A stretch of 64,000 nt of DNA from Bacillus sp. FJAT-14578 (GCF_000504165.1 NZ_KI632507.1:248286-312285), one strand, 5' to 3'. Shown: positions 43,439-52,162, numbered from the stretch's first letter. The notes: generated by a model from the letters alone, not told the origin. Program-made: numbers and translations.

Positions 43439-44326
43439 GTGAGAATAAAAATTGAAGAATATGAACTTCCCCATATAGATTCAGGTCCTTATGGAATTAC
43501 TAGGGGAAAAGATGGTGCCCTATGGTTTACACAACATAAAGCAAATCAAATAGGTCGAATGACTGTTGATGGTAAAGTGACTCATATTGATCTACCTACT
43601 GTCAATGCAGGTGTGCTATCTATCACTTCTACAGATCAGGGTGATATATGGTTTACTGAAAATAGGACAAATAAAATTGGAAAACTAACATTAACAGGTG
43701 AAATCACTGAATATAAACTACCGAACAGCGATTCTGGACCTTTTGGAATTACGCAAGGACATAATGGAGACATTTGGTTTACAGAAATGAACGGAAATAG
43801 AATAGGGAGAATCTTATCATCAGGTGAAATTATTGAGTATAGTTTGCCAGTTCCTGATTCTTATCCTTCTTTTATTGTGGCTGGATCTGATCATGCTCTA
43901 TGGTTTACTCAGAATCAAAGTAATCAAATAGGTCGGATTACGATAGGTGGGGAGGTGACTACATATAAGTTACCCACAAAACAGGCTGGTCCTGTGGGTA
44001 TTACAAATGGACCGGATGGTGCACTTTGGTTTGTAGAAATTAACGGAAATAAAATTGGCAGAATTACTACTTCTGGAATAATAACTGAGTTTACCATTCC
44101 TACTCCGAATGCTCGTCCACATGCAATTGTAACCGGCCCTGATCGTGCTTTATGGTTCACTGAATGGGGAAGTAATCAAATAGGTCGAATTACAATAAAC
44201 GGTGAGATTACGGAATATCCTATTCCTACGAAAAATGCGGAGCCACATGGTATGGTAGTGGGGCCTGACAAGGCCTTGTGGTTCGCTGAGGAATGCAATA
44301 AGTTAGGCCGGTTAAGCTTTGTATAA
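43439..44326 (+). CDS. vgb: Virginiamycin B (streptogramin B) lyase-like protein
   Basis: 295 residues from GTG with AAAGGAGG upstream. Seven repeats of the form GPxGIxxGxDGALWFTExxxNxIGRI-(T/S)-xGxITEYxLP make a seven-bladed propeller, exactly the Vgb layout. The catalytic histidine and glutamates of Vgb are expected in blades 5-6; NARPHAIVTGPDRALWFTEW and PHGMVVGPDKALWFAEE supply them. Vgb linearises type B streptogramins by beta-elimination. Chromosomal homologues in soil bacilli may have other substrates, so clinical resistance is not implied. Confidence 0.88.
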   Translation: MRIKIEEYELPHIDSGPYGITRGKDGALWFTQHKANQIGRMTVDGKVTHIDLPTVNAGVLSITSTDQGDIWFTENRTNKIGKLTLTGEITEYKLPNSDSGPFGITQGHNGDIWFTEMNGNRIGRILSSGEIIEYSLPVPDSYPSFIVAGSDHALWFTQNQSNQIGRITIGGEVTTYKLPTKQAGPVGITNGPDGALWFVEINGNKIGRITTSGIITEFTIPTPNARPHAIVTGPDRALWFTEWGSNQIGRITINGEITEYPIPTKNAEPHGMVVGPDKALWFAEECNKLGRLSFV

Positions 44327-44788
44327 AAACCTTGTAACTATTGCCATATTTTGTAAAACATGGGTGATAAGTTGGAAGAAGAAGTGACAAATATAAGATA
44401 GATTTTTTACGAAGTGGTTAAGGTTCTGCCATTAAAGGGCGTCATTCTTGAGGAATGGGCGCTCATTTTGCATTTTAGGGCCATTTAATTTAAGATGAAT
44501 GGGGACTTCATATTCCCGAAGGATTGGAAGTTAAAGGGTTTGAGGGAAGGACTGAATTTTTTAAAGGTGAATCCATTTGGTTTATTGGGAATGTAAGGTA
44601 ATTTGAAAAAAGCTAACCTGGCTTGTTCAATGAAGCAGTTTGAGCAAGAAAATGAATTTATATCAAACCTTATAAACGCTTTATTTTATTGTAAGAATAT
44701 AGATTTTAACTAATTTTATTATGGCACATGCACTCTTAACCATCTTAAAATATAAGTTGTGATATTCGCAATTTTTGGGGGGATTAAC
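44327..44788. other. Intergenic region with GGGCGC repeat copy 4
   Basis: Repeat GGGCGTCATTCTTGAGGAAT then GGGCGCTC and TTTTAGGGCCATT at 44437-44486. Bases 44500-44600 show a broken protein-like run (GLEVKGFEGRTEFFKGESIW) of unknown family. No intact gene. Confidence 0.55.
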
Positions 44789-44938
44789 ATGAAATCAAAA
44801 ATACTTGGGTCTTTTCAAGTAAAGGGGAATCAACTCATTGTCACTGATCCCTGCTATCCTGTTGAGTGTGCAACGGATGATGACTTATCTTGGATTCTGA
44901 CCCCAATTAAAATAGGAAGAAACACGTCAAAAAATTAG
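44789..44938 (+). pseudogene. N-terminus of a VTDPCY-type protein, truncated by a repeat
   Basis: GGGGGGATT then ATG gives a good start. MKSKILGSFQVKGNQLIVTD followed by PCY and C-x(4)-DDDLSW is the opening of a family of small Bacillus/phage proteins with a TDPCY motif. At codon 42 the frame runs into the resolvase-start repeat (GRNTSKN) and stops. Confidence 0.55.
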
Positions 44939-44966
44939 CATCTGCCGGTGAGCAGATGCTTTTTCG
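44911..44966. repeat. Resolvase-start / AGCATCTGC hairpin repeat, copy 2
   Basis: AATAGGAAGAAACACGTCAA, then AGCATCTGC-CGGTGA-GCAGATGCT and a T run, as at 8011-8066. Confidence 0.75.
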
Positions 44967-45012
44967 ATAAAGGGGGAATAATTATCATCCTCCCATCACG
45001 GTTATTTTCTGC

Positions 45013-45801
45013 TTATTCATGATTAAATTTTTTATTGGCAATCCAATAATTCGTTACAAAGAGTGTCAACAGAATCCAAACAAGTGTTAGTAGTACATTG
45101 CCCATTGCGTTTGAATTTACTGATCCCGTGATTAGCGTTTCTATTGCGTGTTTACTCATGCTGGCTGGATTTATCTGATCAATTATTGGACTCAAACCGA
45201 CGATAATTCTACAACAGATAAGGAAAACAATTGAAATTAATGCAATAATACCCTGACTGTGAAAAATAGCGCTAATCATCGTTGAAAAAGATACGATAAA
45301 AAGAACCCATAAAAGATAAAATAATAGTCCAGTAATCGTATGTGAAAATGGAATATCTGTAAAAAGATAATTTACGTATAGATAAGAAGCCAAGTATCCA
45401 ATCGCTACACTAAAAGCTGCTATTAAATAATTTGATATAATTTTTCCGCCTATGTATGAAATAACAGTAACGGGTCGTGTTAAAATAAAAGCCAGCATAC
45501 CGTTTGCTTTATCTGTTTGGACGATACCCATTATCGAAATAGCAAGAATCATAAGCCCAAGCTGATCAAATTGAGATCCTAACGTGCTTGCTAGTACTTC
45601 GCCACTTTTTTGTGCTGTCATGCTCGGATCAATTGTAATCCCCTGACCGCCGCCTAATGCTTCTAAAATTGATGGCAAGTAATAAGTTACTATCGGCTGA
45701 GTTATCCCTAAAAAGATAAAAACGATTGGCAGCCAAATAACTTTAAAATCACGTACCATTTGAACAAATTCTTTTTTTGTTAATACTATTAAGTTATTCA
45801 T
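45013..45801 (-). CDS. ABC-2 type transporter permease
   Basis: 262 residues with six membrane segments. TKKEFVQMVRDFKVIWLPIV at the start and GIVQTDKANGMLAFILTRPV are the ABC-2 permease hallmarks, as in NatB/YhaP-type exporters. It overlaps the ATPase gene by 4 bases, so they form one transporter. Substrate unknown; the neighbouring PLD-N-like gene and regulator suggest peptide or cell-envelope stress export. Confidence 0.87.
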   Translation of the reverse strand: MNNLIVLTKKEFVQMVRDFKVIWLPIVFIFLGITQPIVTYYLPSILEALGGGQGITIDPSMTAQKSGEVLASTLGSQFDQLGLMILAISIMGIVQTDKANGMLAFILTRPVTVISYIGGKIISNYLIAAFSVAIGYLASYLYVNYLFTDIPFSHTITGLLFYLLWVLFIVSFSTMISAIFHSQGIIALISIVFLICCRIIVGLSPIIDQINPASMSKHAIETLITGSVNSNAMGNVLLTLVWILLTLFVTNYWIANKKFNHE

Positions 45802-46703
45802 TTCTGCACCACCAATTTTAAGAAGATTTCTTCTAAAGTATCTTTATTAATTTCAAATTTTACAATGTCCACTTCATGCTCGAGTGCATTTTTCAGTAAT
45901 ATATTTTTGTTACTTTCGATGTTTTCAACTTTTATTTTGACTTTATTCCCAATGACCTCTACTTCCTTCACATAAGGTAATTTTTTTACAACGTCAATCC
46001 ATTTTTGATTCTTCGCTGTGATTTCCACGATTAACTTATTTTCACTATTTCGGTTTAACAGTTCGGTGATCGTTGTATCTTCTATTTTTGTTCCATCTTT
46101 TATAATGACAAATCGTTCACATATTTCTTCCGCATCGCTCAATATATGGGTTGATAATAAAATAGTTGTCTCTTTTTTTATTTCTTCGATCAGGTCTAAC
46201 ACTTCTCTTCGTCCAATTGGATCTAATGCGGATACCGGTTCATCCATGACAATAAGAGAAGGCTTATGTAGTAGTGCTTGTGCAATACCGAGCCGTTGTT
46301 TCATTCCACCGGAAAATGTACCAACTTTTGAGTTTTCTTCGCCCCTTAGTCCAACTTTTGTCAAAATTTCCGATATCGAGTTTGTTAATTCTTCCTTTTT
46401 CAATCCTGAAAGTTGTCCCATAAACGCAAGAGTTTCTTTCGCTGTCATCCAATGAAAAAAGTTAGGGTACTGTGGTAGGTAACCAATTTCCCTTTTCATT
46501 TTCGATATTTTTTTACCATTCAGCAAAACTTTGCCTGCATTTGGATCGATAATATCTGAAATCACTTTTATTAATGTGGATTTCCCTGCTCCATTCGGTC
46601 CGATTAAACCGACACATTCCCCCGATTGTAGTTCCATTGAGAAATTATTGACAGCAATTTTTCCTTTAAATGTTTTGGTCACATTTCTGATCTCCAATTT
46701 CAA
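45798..46703 (-). CDS. ABC transporter ATP-binding protein (export type)
   Basis: 301 residues. Walker A GPNGAGKSTLIK, Q-loop YLPQYPNF, signature FSGGMKQRLGIAQALL, Walker B LIVMDEPVSALDPIGRREV and switch His STHILSDAEEICE are intact. A C-terminal extension of about 80 residues is typical of CcmA/BcrA-type exporters. It sits between the permease and PLD-N-like genes with 4-base overlaps, one operon. Confidence 0.93.
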   Translation of the reverse strand: MKLEIRNVTKTFKGKIAVNNFSMELQSGECVGLIGPNGAGKSTLIKVISDIIDPNAGKVLLNGKKISKMKREIGYLPQYPNFFHWMTAKETLAFMGQLSGLKKEELTNSISEILTKVGLRGEENSKVGTFSGGMKQRLGIAQALLHKPSLIVMDEPVSALDPIGRREVLDLIEEIKKETTILLSTHILSDAEEICERFVIIKDGTKIEDTTITELLNRNSENKLIVEITAKNQKWIDVVKKLPYVKEVEVIGNKVKIKVENIESNKNILLKNALEHEVDIVKFEINKDTLEEIFLKLVVQK

Positions 46704-46939
46704 GATTTTTCACCATCCTTTCTCCCTAAAACAAAGTACAGAATAGGTCCAAGTGTATTGACAAAAAGAATTATTAGCGTCCATACGAGCGTATTTTTTC
46801 TCGTTTTTCTATGTCGGTATAAATCAATTAATGCAATTAAAACTAATAGCGTACCGATTACAATAACCGGCAATATAATGGGTAGAAAAGCCATAAAATC
46901 AATGTCTTTAAGGTCATTTAACCCATAGTGTAGTTGCAT
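46700..46939 (-). CDS. PLD N-terminal-type (PLDc_N) small membrane protein
   Basis: 79 residues from ATG at 46939 with GGAGAGGAATGG upstream. Two membrane segments; IALIDLYRHRKTRKNTLVWT followed by LIILFVNTLGPILYFVLGRK is the PLDc_N domain, found next to ABC exporters and antibiotic-sensing modules. First gene of the operon; overlaps the ATPase by 4 bases. Confidence 0.85.
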   Translation of the reverse strand: MQLHYGLNDLKDIDFMAFLPIILPVIVIGTLLVLIALIDLYRHRKTRKNTLVWTLIILFVNTLGPILYFVLGRKDGEKS

Positions 46940-46962
46940 TTTTACCATTCCTCTCCATTTCA

Positions 46963-46984
46963 TTATCATTATTAATAATGATAA
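46963..46984. promoter_or_regulatory. 22-base perfect palindrome, operator 1
   Basis: Arms TTATCATTATT/AATAATGATAA. Located in the promoter of the ABC exporter operon. Confidence 0.7.
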
Positions 46985-47008
46985 CTTATACAGAGGTGCG
47001 TTGCAAAT

Positions 47009-47038
47009 ATTATTCTCATTATTTATAATGAGAATAAT
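47009..47038. promoter_or_regulatory. Inverted repeat, operator 2
   Basis: ATTATTCTCATTAT-TTA-TAATGAGAATAAT type dyad, sharing TCATTAT/ATAATGA with operator 1. It lies immediately upstream of the regulator's start region. Confidence 0.7.
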
Positions 47039-47063
47039 ATTAAACAATAAATAAGGTGATATA

Positions 47064-47609
47064 GTGAGTAATAAAGTTGAAGTTTTAATGCATCCGGTAA
47101 GAATGAAAATTTGCCAAGCATTAATGAGAAATAAAGAAAATGGGTTAACACCATTAGAAATGGTAAAAATCATTAAAGATGTACCTCAAGCAACTCTATA
47201 TAGACATATACAAATTATGGTGGATTCTGGTATTATTCACGTTATTAACGAAAAAAAGGTGAAATCTGTTTCCGAAAAATATTACGCTTTAAATGAAGAG
47301 GAAGCAAGACTTGATAGAAGTGAATGGAAAAAAGCCTCTAACGAGGAAAAGTTAGAGTACATTTCCTATTATCAATTATCACTTATGACACAATACCAAA
47401 GTTATCTTGAGAAATTAGGAGAACAAAACTGCCAAGAGGACGGTGCTACTTTTTCTCTAGTTGAATTAAAGATAGATGAGGAGCACTTTATACAATTTCA
47501 AAATGAATTAAATGAATTAATGACTAAATACTACCATATTACGGGCAAGAGTAACGAAATAGATGCTCCAGTTCGAACGATCGCTATTACAATTATTCCA
47601 GATACTTAA
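47064..47609 (+). CDS. ArsR-like winged-helix regulator of the ABC exporter
   Basis: 181 residues from GTG. EVLMHPVRMKICQALMRNKE, then VPQATLYRHIQIMVDSGIIH is an ArsR/HTH_20 winged helix; the remaining 110 residues are helical and likely sense a ligand or dimerise. Known ArsR-like proteins repress. It is divergent from the PLD-N/ABC operon with two operators in between, so it probably controls both. Confidence 0.82.
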   Translation: MSNKVEVLMHPVRMKICQALMRNKENGLTPLEMVKIIKDVPQATLYRHIQIMVDSGIIHVINEKKVKSVSEKYYALNEEEARLDRSEWKKASNEEKLEYISYYQLSLMTQYQSYLEKLGEQNCQEDGATFSLVELKIDEEHFIQFQNELNELMTKYYHITGKSNEIDAPVRTIAITIIPDT

Positions 47610-48063
47610 ACAAATTAAATAATACTAACTTTTGTAGCGACCGTGTGGTTGGAATGTTCAACAAGTAGCTCATTATTTACTCGACAGTCAATTGAACGAT
47701 TATAATAGCTTTAAATCTTATAAAATATAGGCCGATGCTTCCTTAACGCAGGGAAATTCGGCCTATTTCATATCGAAATTTGCTTAACGTATGTTTTCCG
47801 CGTTTTTCTGCCGGGCCCCTATTAAAAACACACAAAAAAGAGGTGATTGTTTCACCTCTTTCAGACTGTAGGCAAACTCGATTTTATCAAGTTTGTCTAC
47901 AGTCTGAAAAGAGAAGTGTTCCTTCTCTTTTTTTCTTTTTGTTCATATTTTTATTTTATTAGATATACAGGATTGGTTAATTAATTTGTCCGTTTTCTGA
48001 AGAGGGTAAACACCTAGATGAAAAATAGTCATTCCTCTATAAGACTATGTAGGCTTTCCCTGA
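47610..48063. other. Intergenic region with a terminator and a long hairpin repeat
   Basis: TAGGCCGA/TCGGCCTA hairpin (47728-47765) is a likely terminator. Arms of CTTTCAGACTGTAGGCAAACT and its complement (47858-47912) repeat the motif at 9182-9231. No gene. Confidence 0.65.
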
Positions 48064-48318
48064 TCATTTTTCGTACGCAACAGGGATTAGATTCATTTTT
48101 ACCCTTTCAGCCACAATATAGCGTGTGTAGCCATCTGTGAGAATCTTTGTATCTCGATTAACCGTAATGGGCTCATCTAAGTTGCCTGTTCGTTTTAAAT
48201 AGTTTACAACTTTTTGTATTTTTTCAGGATTAGGTCTTGAATTTGAAAATTTTTCCGTTACAACAATCTGTTCAAGTAAAATAAAATCTTCAGTTCCTAC
48301 TGGTCCTTTTGGTTTCAT
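48064..48318 (-). CDS. Small ParB-like nuclease-domain protein
   Basis: 84 residues. EQIVVTEKFSNSRPNPEKIQ, then GNLDEPITVNRDTKILTDGY and TRYIVAE match the ParB/sulfiredoxin N-terminal fold in order. There is no HTH, so it is not a partition protein; stand-alone ParB-like domains often bind nucleotides. The start has only a weak ribosome binding site. Function unknown. Confidence 0.75.
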   Translation of the reverse strand: MKPKGPVGTEDFILLEQIVVTEKFSNSRPNPEKIQKVVNYLKRTGNLDEPITVNRDTKILTDGYTRYIVAERVKMNLIPVAYEK

Positions 48319-48628
48319 TTCTGTTTTTACCTCTTCTTCAGTTTAATTATATACTTCATTCAATTTTTTAGTTCATATTATAACGAACCTTACAGGAAGC
48401 TAAAATAGTCCGAGCTTTTGTTTTATAATATGGTTGCGTTTGATTAGAATATTTATAAGGTACAACAAAAGTGATAGTTAAGATAAATGAACATTAATTT
48501 GTAATGATCTTGTTTTTAGTTAAAGAAACAGATAGGACTTTTTAAATTCTAAATGGAAAGCCTCATGATCACTTTATAGACATATATACAATTAATGATT
48601 GGATTGTTATATAAGCCATGGATATAAA
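48319..48628. other. Intergenic region, nothing recognised
   Basis: AT-rich. I see no gene, terminator or repeat that I can support. Confidence 0.5.
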
Positions 48629-48829
48629 TCAGCTTCGATGGGAGTTAGGAGGTAATTTTTCTAAAAGACGTTCTCCAGTTCTCATTTTGTGACCACATAA
48701 AGGACAATTTTGATGATTCTCATCAGAGAAATCTTTTCTCATCCATCCAATACAGTCTTCTGATTCACATTCCCAAACCTCTGTTTGTTCTTTAGGTAAT
48801 GGTTCTTCATTTTTTTTACGATAATACAT
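48629..48829 (-). CDS. Cold-inducible YdjO-family protein
   Basis: 66 residues. EVWECESEDCIGWMRKDFS then QNCPLCGHKMRTGERLLEKL gives a Cys4 (C-x4-C ... C-x2-C) zinc-ribbon, the YdjO pattern. It is cold induced in Bacillus and is divergent from a cold-shock protein gene here, which supports the call. Confidence 0.85.
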   Translation of the reverse strand: MYYRKKNEEPLPKEQTEVWECESEDCIGWMRKDFSDENHQNCPLCGHKMRTGERLLEKLPPNSHRS

Positions 48830-49067
48830 GACAACATCACTACTCCTTTCATCTATTATACCTTAACAAGCAAAAGACCATTAATAATCTTCCTATTCTG
48901 TTAATTGCTATTGGTTTTGTGAATCTGTTATAATGAAGGTAATTATTTTTGTTCGGTATAGGATGGATAGTAGAACTGTCTTAAAAAGAAGGTTTCGTCT
49001 TGAAATATTATGTTTGGGCAAGGGTAGTAATATAATTGTGGAATATTCCACAACAGGAGGAAACATT

Positions 49068-49268
49068 ATGGCACAAGGTACAGTAAAATGGTTTAATGCA
49101 GACAAAGGTTTCGGGTTTATCGAAAGCGAAGGCGGAGAAGATGTATTCGTACATTTCAGTGCTATTCAAGGCGAAGGCTTCAAATCATTAGACGAAGGTC
49201 AAAAAGTTACTTTTGATATTGAACAAGGTCAACGTGGAGCACAAGCTGCTAACGTTCGCAAAGCATAA
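49068..49268 (+). CDS. Cold-shock protein (CspA/CspB family)
   Basis: 66 residues, CAGGAGGAAA upstream. GTVKWFNADKGFGFIESEGG and EDVFVHFSAIQ are the RNP1 and RNP2 RNA-binding motifs. It melts mRNA structure and acts as an RNA chaperone. A long untranslated leader (about 100 bases) without other features fits the cold-shock mRNA type. A terminator follows. Confidence 0.96.
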   Translation: MAQGTVKWFNADKGFGFIESEGGEDVFVHFSAIQGEGFKSLDEGQKVTFDIEQGQRGAQAANVRKA

Positions 49269-49283
49269 TTTAAAGTAATCATA

Positions 49284-49316
49284 AAAGAAGACTCCCACAT
49301 GTGGAGTCTTCTTTTA
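49284..49316 (+). terminator. Terminator of the csp gene
   Basis: AGAAGACTCC/GGAGTCTTCT hairpin followed by TTTTA. Confidence 0.88.
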
Positions 49317-49742
49317 TAATCATTACTTCTAGCTACCATAGTTGGTCTTATCAGCAATCAAAAAAGCCTTGTATTCTATGAGAGATACAAGGTAAGTATG
49401 TTGCATTCAAATTCAGATAGGTACTTTCTGTTTGATCTTATTCAACTAACACTATCTGTAGTTCAACAAGAGAAAGATCTTAAATCATTCATTGTACATT
49501 TTACTTCAACTTCTTTCTTTTTTGAGGATTTCCTCTTCAAAGTGCCAATAAGCAAAATGAAATAAACAACTAACCCATTAGTTCTGACATTCACACAGCT
49601 TCTATTTGAACATTACTGCTCCTATAGCTTAATAAATCAAGAAGATGAGCAAATTACATGCCCTCCACAATCGATTTCCTATTACTTGCAAATAGAGGGG
49701 TATTTTTCAAATGATTCTTATATTGGTCGTTTCAACGCAAAT
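49317..49742. other. Intergenic region
   Basis: A short hairpin-like TTGTATCTC/GAGATACAA type stretch near 49370-49392 is visible. No gene. Confidence 0.5.
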
Positions 49743-50021
49743 CTATCTCTTTTTTCTAGGACCTAAAATTAATTTGATGGCTGTTCTTTTTTCGTTATTG
49801 ATTAAAATATCTGTAAATGCAGGAACAAAAACGAGATCAACACCGCTAGGGGCTACGAATCCTCTTGCAATCGCAACGGCTTTAATCGCTTGATTCAAAG
49901 CACCAGCTCCAATTGCTTGAATTTCTATAGTACCTCTACCTCTTTCTCTTAATAAGCCTGCAATTGCCCCTGCAACTGAACTTGGATTTGATTTTGATGA
50001 TACTTTTAATATATTATCCAT
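49743..50021 (-). CDS. spoVS: Stage V sporulation protein S (SpoVS)
   Basis: 92 residues. ILKVSSKSNPSSVAGAIAGL, RGRGTIEIQAIGAGALNQAI and KAVAIARGFVAPSG match SpoVS, an Alba-fold nucleic-acid-binding protein needed for coat assembly and late sporulation. The C-terminus ILGPRKKR is basic. Most bacilli carry a nearly invariant copy near ymdB; this one stands alone and may be a paralogue. Confidence 0.93.
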   Translation of the reverse strand: MDNILKVSSKSNPSSVAGAIAGLLRERGRGTIEIQAIGAGALNQAIKAVAIARGFVAPSGVDLVFVPAFTDILINNEKRTAIKLILGPRKKR

Positions 50022-50449
50022 ATAAATTGTTCCCCCTGTTATTTAATTGCTTTATTTGATCACTGAAAGGAATGTAATTAACGTATCTTTAACTAATATT
50101 CATATCCAAATCAAACAGAACCTTATATGGTATTCAGTTAATACTATTTCTATAATCGAATTACTTTCTTTATGAAGCCCAAGCACTCTTATAAATCATC
50201 ACTTTTTGTAACTCCATTTAATTATTTCTTCATTTCCTTGCTATCTTACTTTCAATTCAATAATTGTGTCTTCTTTTCCTTCCCTCTGTAAGCTTGTCTT
50301 AGGATCCTTTTTATTAATATCTCTCCCAAGCCGCAAAGGTGCTCTTGATAAACACAAGTTCTTAGATGGATGAATTAAATCAGTTGCTTTCATCCTTATC
50401 AACTGGCAAACTTAAGAAAATAAGGGACTTCATAGAAAAGGACGCGTAG
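50022..50449. other. Intergenic region, nothing recognised
   Basis: No gene or strong hairpin seen. Confidence 0.5.
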
Positions 50450-50872
50450 GTGACTAACATGATTGAGATAAAGACTTCTACACTCAGCAATGGAGAGTTC
50501 AATAGAGGGGTATTCGCGACACATGATATAGCAAAAGGTAAGCTTATACATGAAGCGCCAGTCATTCCTTACCCTAATAAGCAACATGTTTTTATAGAAA
50601 AAACAATACTTGATGATTATGTGTTTGAGTATGGTAAAAATCACACGGCGGTCGTTTTAGGCTATGGTATGCTGTTTAACCATTCGTATAAGCCGAATGC
50701 CACTTATGATATTAACTTTGCGAACCACACGTTTGACTTCTATGCTTACACAGATATAAAAGCAGGAGAAGAAATACTAATCAACTATAACGGCGATGTT
50801 GATGACAAAGATCCATTATGGTTTAATAAGGGCGAAATGGATAATGGCAAAGATGAAACTCATTGTAGATAA
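50450..50872 (+). CDS. Small SET-domain protein
   Basis: About 140 residues. RGVFATHDIAKGKLIHEAPV is the SET-N beta segment, GYGMLFNHSYKPNATYDI the NHS motif that binds SAM and the substrate, and YTDIKAGEEILINYNG the closing catalytic Tyr segment. SET proteins methylate lysines; the bacterial substrate is unknown. GTG at 50450 or ATG at 50459 could be the start. Confidence 0.85.
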   Translation: MTNMIEIKTSTLSNGEFNRGVFATHDIAKGKLIHEAPVIPYPNKQHVFIEKTILDDYVFEYGKNHTAVVLGYGMLFNHSYKPNATYDINFANHTFDFYAYTDIKAGEEILINYNGDVDDKDPLWFNKGEMDNGKDETHCR

Positions 50873-50885
50873 AGGGGATGGCCCA

Positions 50886-51098
50886 ATGAATAAAGATAAA
50901 CTTTTAAAAAAATTTCAGAATGCCAGTCGACGTAATTTTTTTTCAATAGAAGTTCCTAAGGCTACTAAAGAAGATGAAAATAAGATTGAAGAATTGGTTG
51001 CGGAATTAGAAAAGGAAGGGAAAATCAAATTAAGGGAGTGTGTACAACGAGAATACTCCATTTATTTACATGGAATCATTAAGTATGCATCCGAATAA
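50886..51098 (+). CDS. Small hypothetical protein
   Basis: 70 residues, AAAGGGGATGG upstream. MNKDKLLKKFQNASRRNFFS and a charged helix KEDENKIEELVAELEKEGKI. Not recognised. Starts 13 bases after the SET gene, so probably cotranscribed. A terminator overlaps its stop. Confidence 0.6.
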   Translation: MNKDKLLKKFQNASRRNFFSIEVPKATKEDENKIEELVAELEKEGKIKLRECVQREYSIYLHGIIKYASE

Positions 51099-51113
51099 TC
51101 GGGTGCTTTTTTT
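51087..51113 (+). terminator. Terminator
   Basis: GCATCCGA/TCGGGTGC hairpin followed by seven T. Confidence 0.85.
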
Positions 51114-51367
51114 ATTGGGGTGAAACATATGAAGATATCCAACTTGTTCAACGAATATGGCGTGGTTATTTTAGAATTAATTATGTAGTTGCAAAAATGT
51201 AATTTAAAGCATAAAATGACCATTTTGTTATTAAGATCTCAATTTTAAAATCCTTAAAAATAAAAGGTAAGCATATATTAGTAGTCATAGTTGATCATAA
51301 AGCGGCTACCGTTGTAAACCAATTTTCACATAAAAATAGTTGGATTCCAGAAAATGGAGGGAATAGA

Positions 51368-51952
51368 ATGAACTTTGTCCCATATGTATTTGAACAAACA
51401 AGAACAGGGGAACGAGCTTATGATATCTATTCACGGTTCTTACAGGATCGTATTATTTGGCTAAATGGAGAAATTAATAACCGAACTGCATGTAGTATCA
51501 TAGCACAATTATTGTTCCTGCAAGCTGAGGACGACAAAAAGGATATTATTATTTACATTAATTCACCAGGAGGATCGATCACAGATGGAATGGGAATTTA
51601 TGATACCATGCAACAAGTTCGTCCTGATGTAAGTACATTGTGCATTGGAATTGCTGCATCAATGGGTGCTTTTTTACTTGCTGGTGGTAAACAAGGAAAA
51701 CGGTTTTCCCTTCCCAATAGTGAAATTATGATTCATCAACCATTAGGTGGGGCTAAGGGGCAAGCAACTGATATTGATATTAGTGCTAAAAGAATACTAA
51801 GAAAGAGAAATCAACTAAATAAGCTATTGGCTCACCATACAGGAAAAACAGTAAAAGAAATTGAAAGGGATACAGATCGTGATTATTTTCTGGATGCAGA
51901 TTCTGCAAAAGAATATGGTTTAATCGACCAAATTCTAACAAAGCAGATTTAA
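51368..51952 (+). CDS. clpP: ClpP-type serine protease subunit (paralogue)
   Basis: 194 residues. GIAASMGAFLLAGGKQGKRF holds the catalytic Ser, EIMIHQPLGGAKGQATDI the His, and RDYFLDADSAKEYGLID the Asp. Start YVFEQTRTGERAYDIYSRFL is typical. ClpP forms tetradecamers with ClpX/ClpC. No clp ATPase is near and the neighbours are accessory, so this is probably a second ClpP. TGGAGGG precedes the ATG. Confidence 0.93.
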   Translation: MNFVPYVFEQTRTGERAYDIYSRFLQDRIIWLNGEINNRTACSIIAQLLFLQAEDDKKDIIIYINSPGGSITDGMGIYDTMQQVRPDVSTLCIGIAASMGAFLLAGGKQGKRFSLPNSEIMIHQPLGGAKGQATDIDISAKRILRKRNQLNKLLAHHTGKTVKEIERDTDRDYFLDADSAKEYGLIDQILTKQI

Positions 51953-51970
51953 GCGAAGGCGGGTACTATT

Positions 51971-52162
51971 ATGAATAGACAAGAAAATCATTATTCTGTT
52001 GAGATTAAGGATAAATTAGCAGGGGTGATATACTTACCGTCAACTCAATGCTAACAGTGCAGATGGACAAAACGAAAGGGAAAGAGAAAATTCTTAGAAG
52101 GAATTATTCAAGCAGTCTTTCTAATTGACACAAAAGGAGAAAACTTAGATTTGCAAAGATAA
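51971..52162 (+). pseudogene. Small gene with in-frame stop after clpP
   Basis: ATG at 51971 gives MNRQENHYSVEIKDKLAGVI, stops at TAA 52052-52054, and the same frame then reads KRKFLEGIIQAVFLIDTKGE. The continued coding look suggests a nonsense mutation. Family unknown. Confidence 0.35.

Noticed and set aside
44720..44760. Sigma-54 promoter at TATGGCACATGC
   Set aside because: The -24-like GGCAC has no TTGC at the right spacing.
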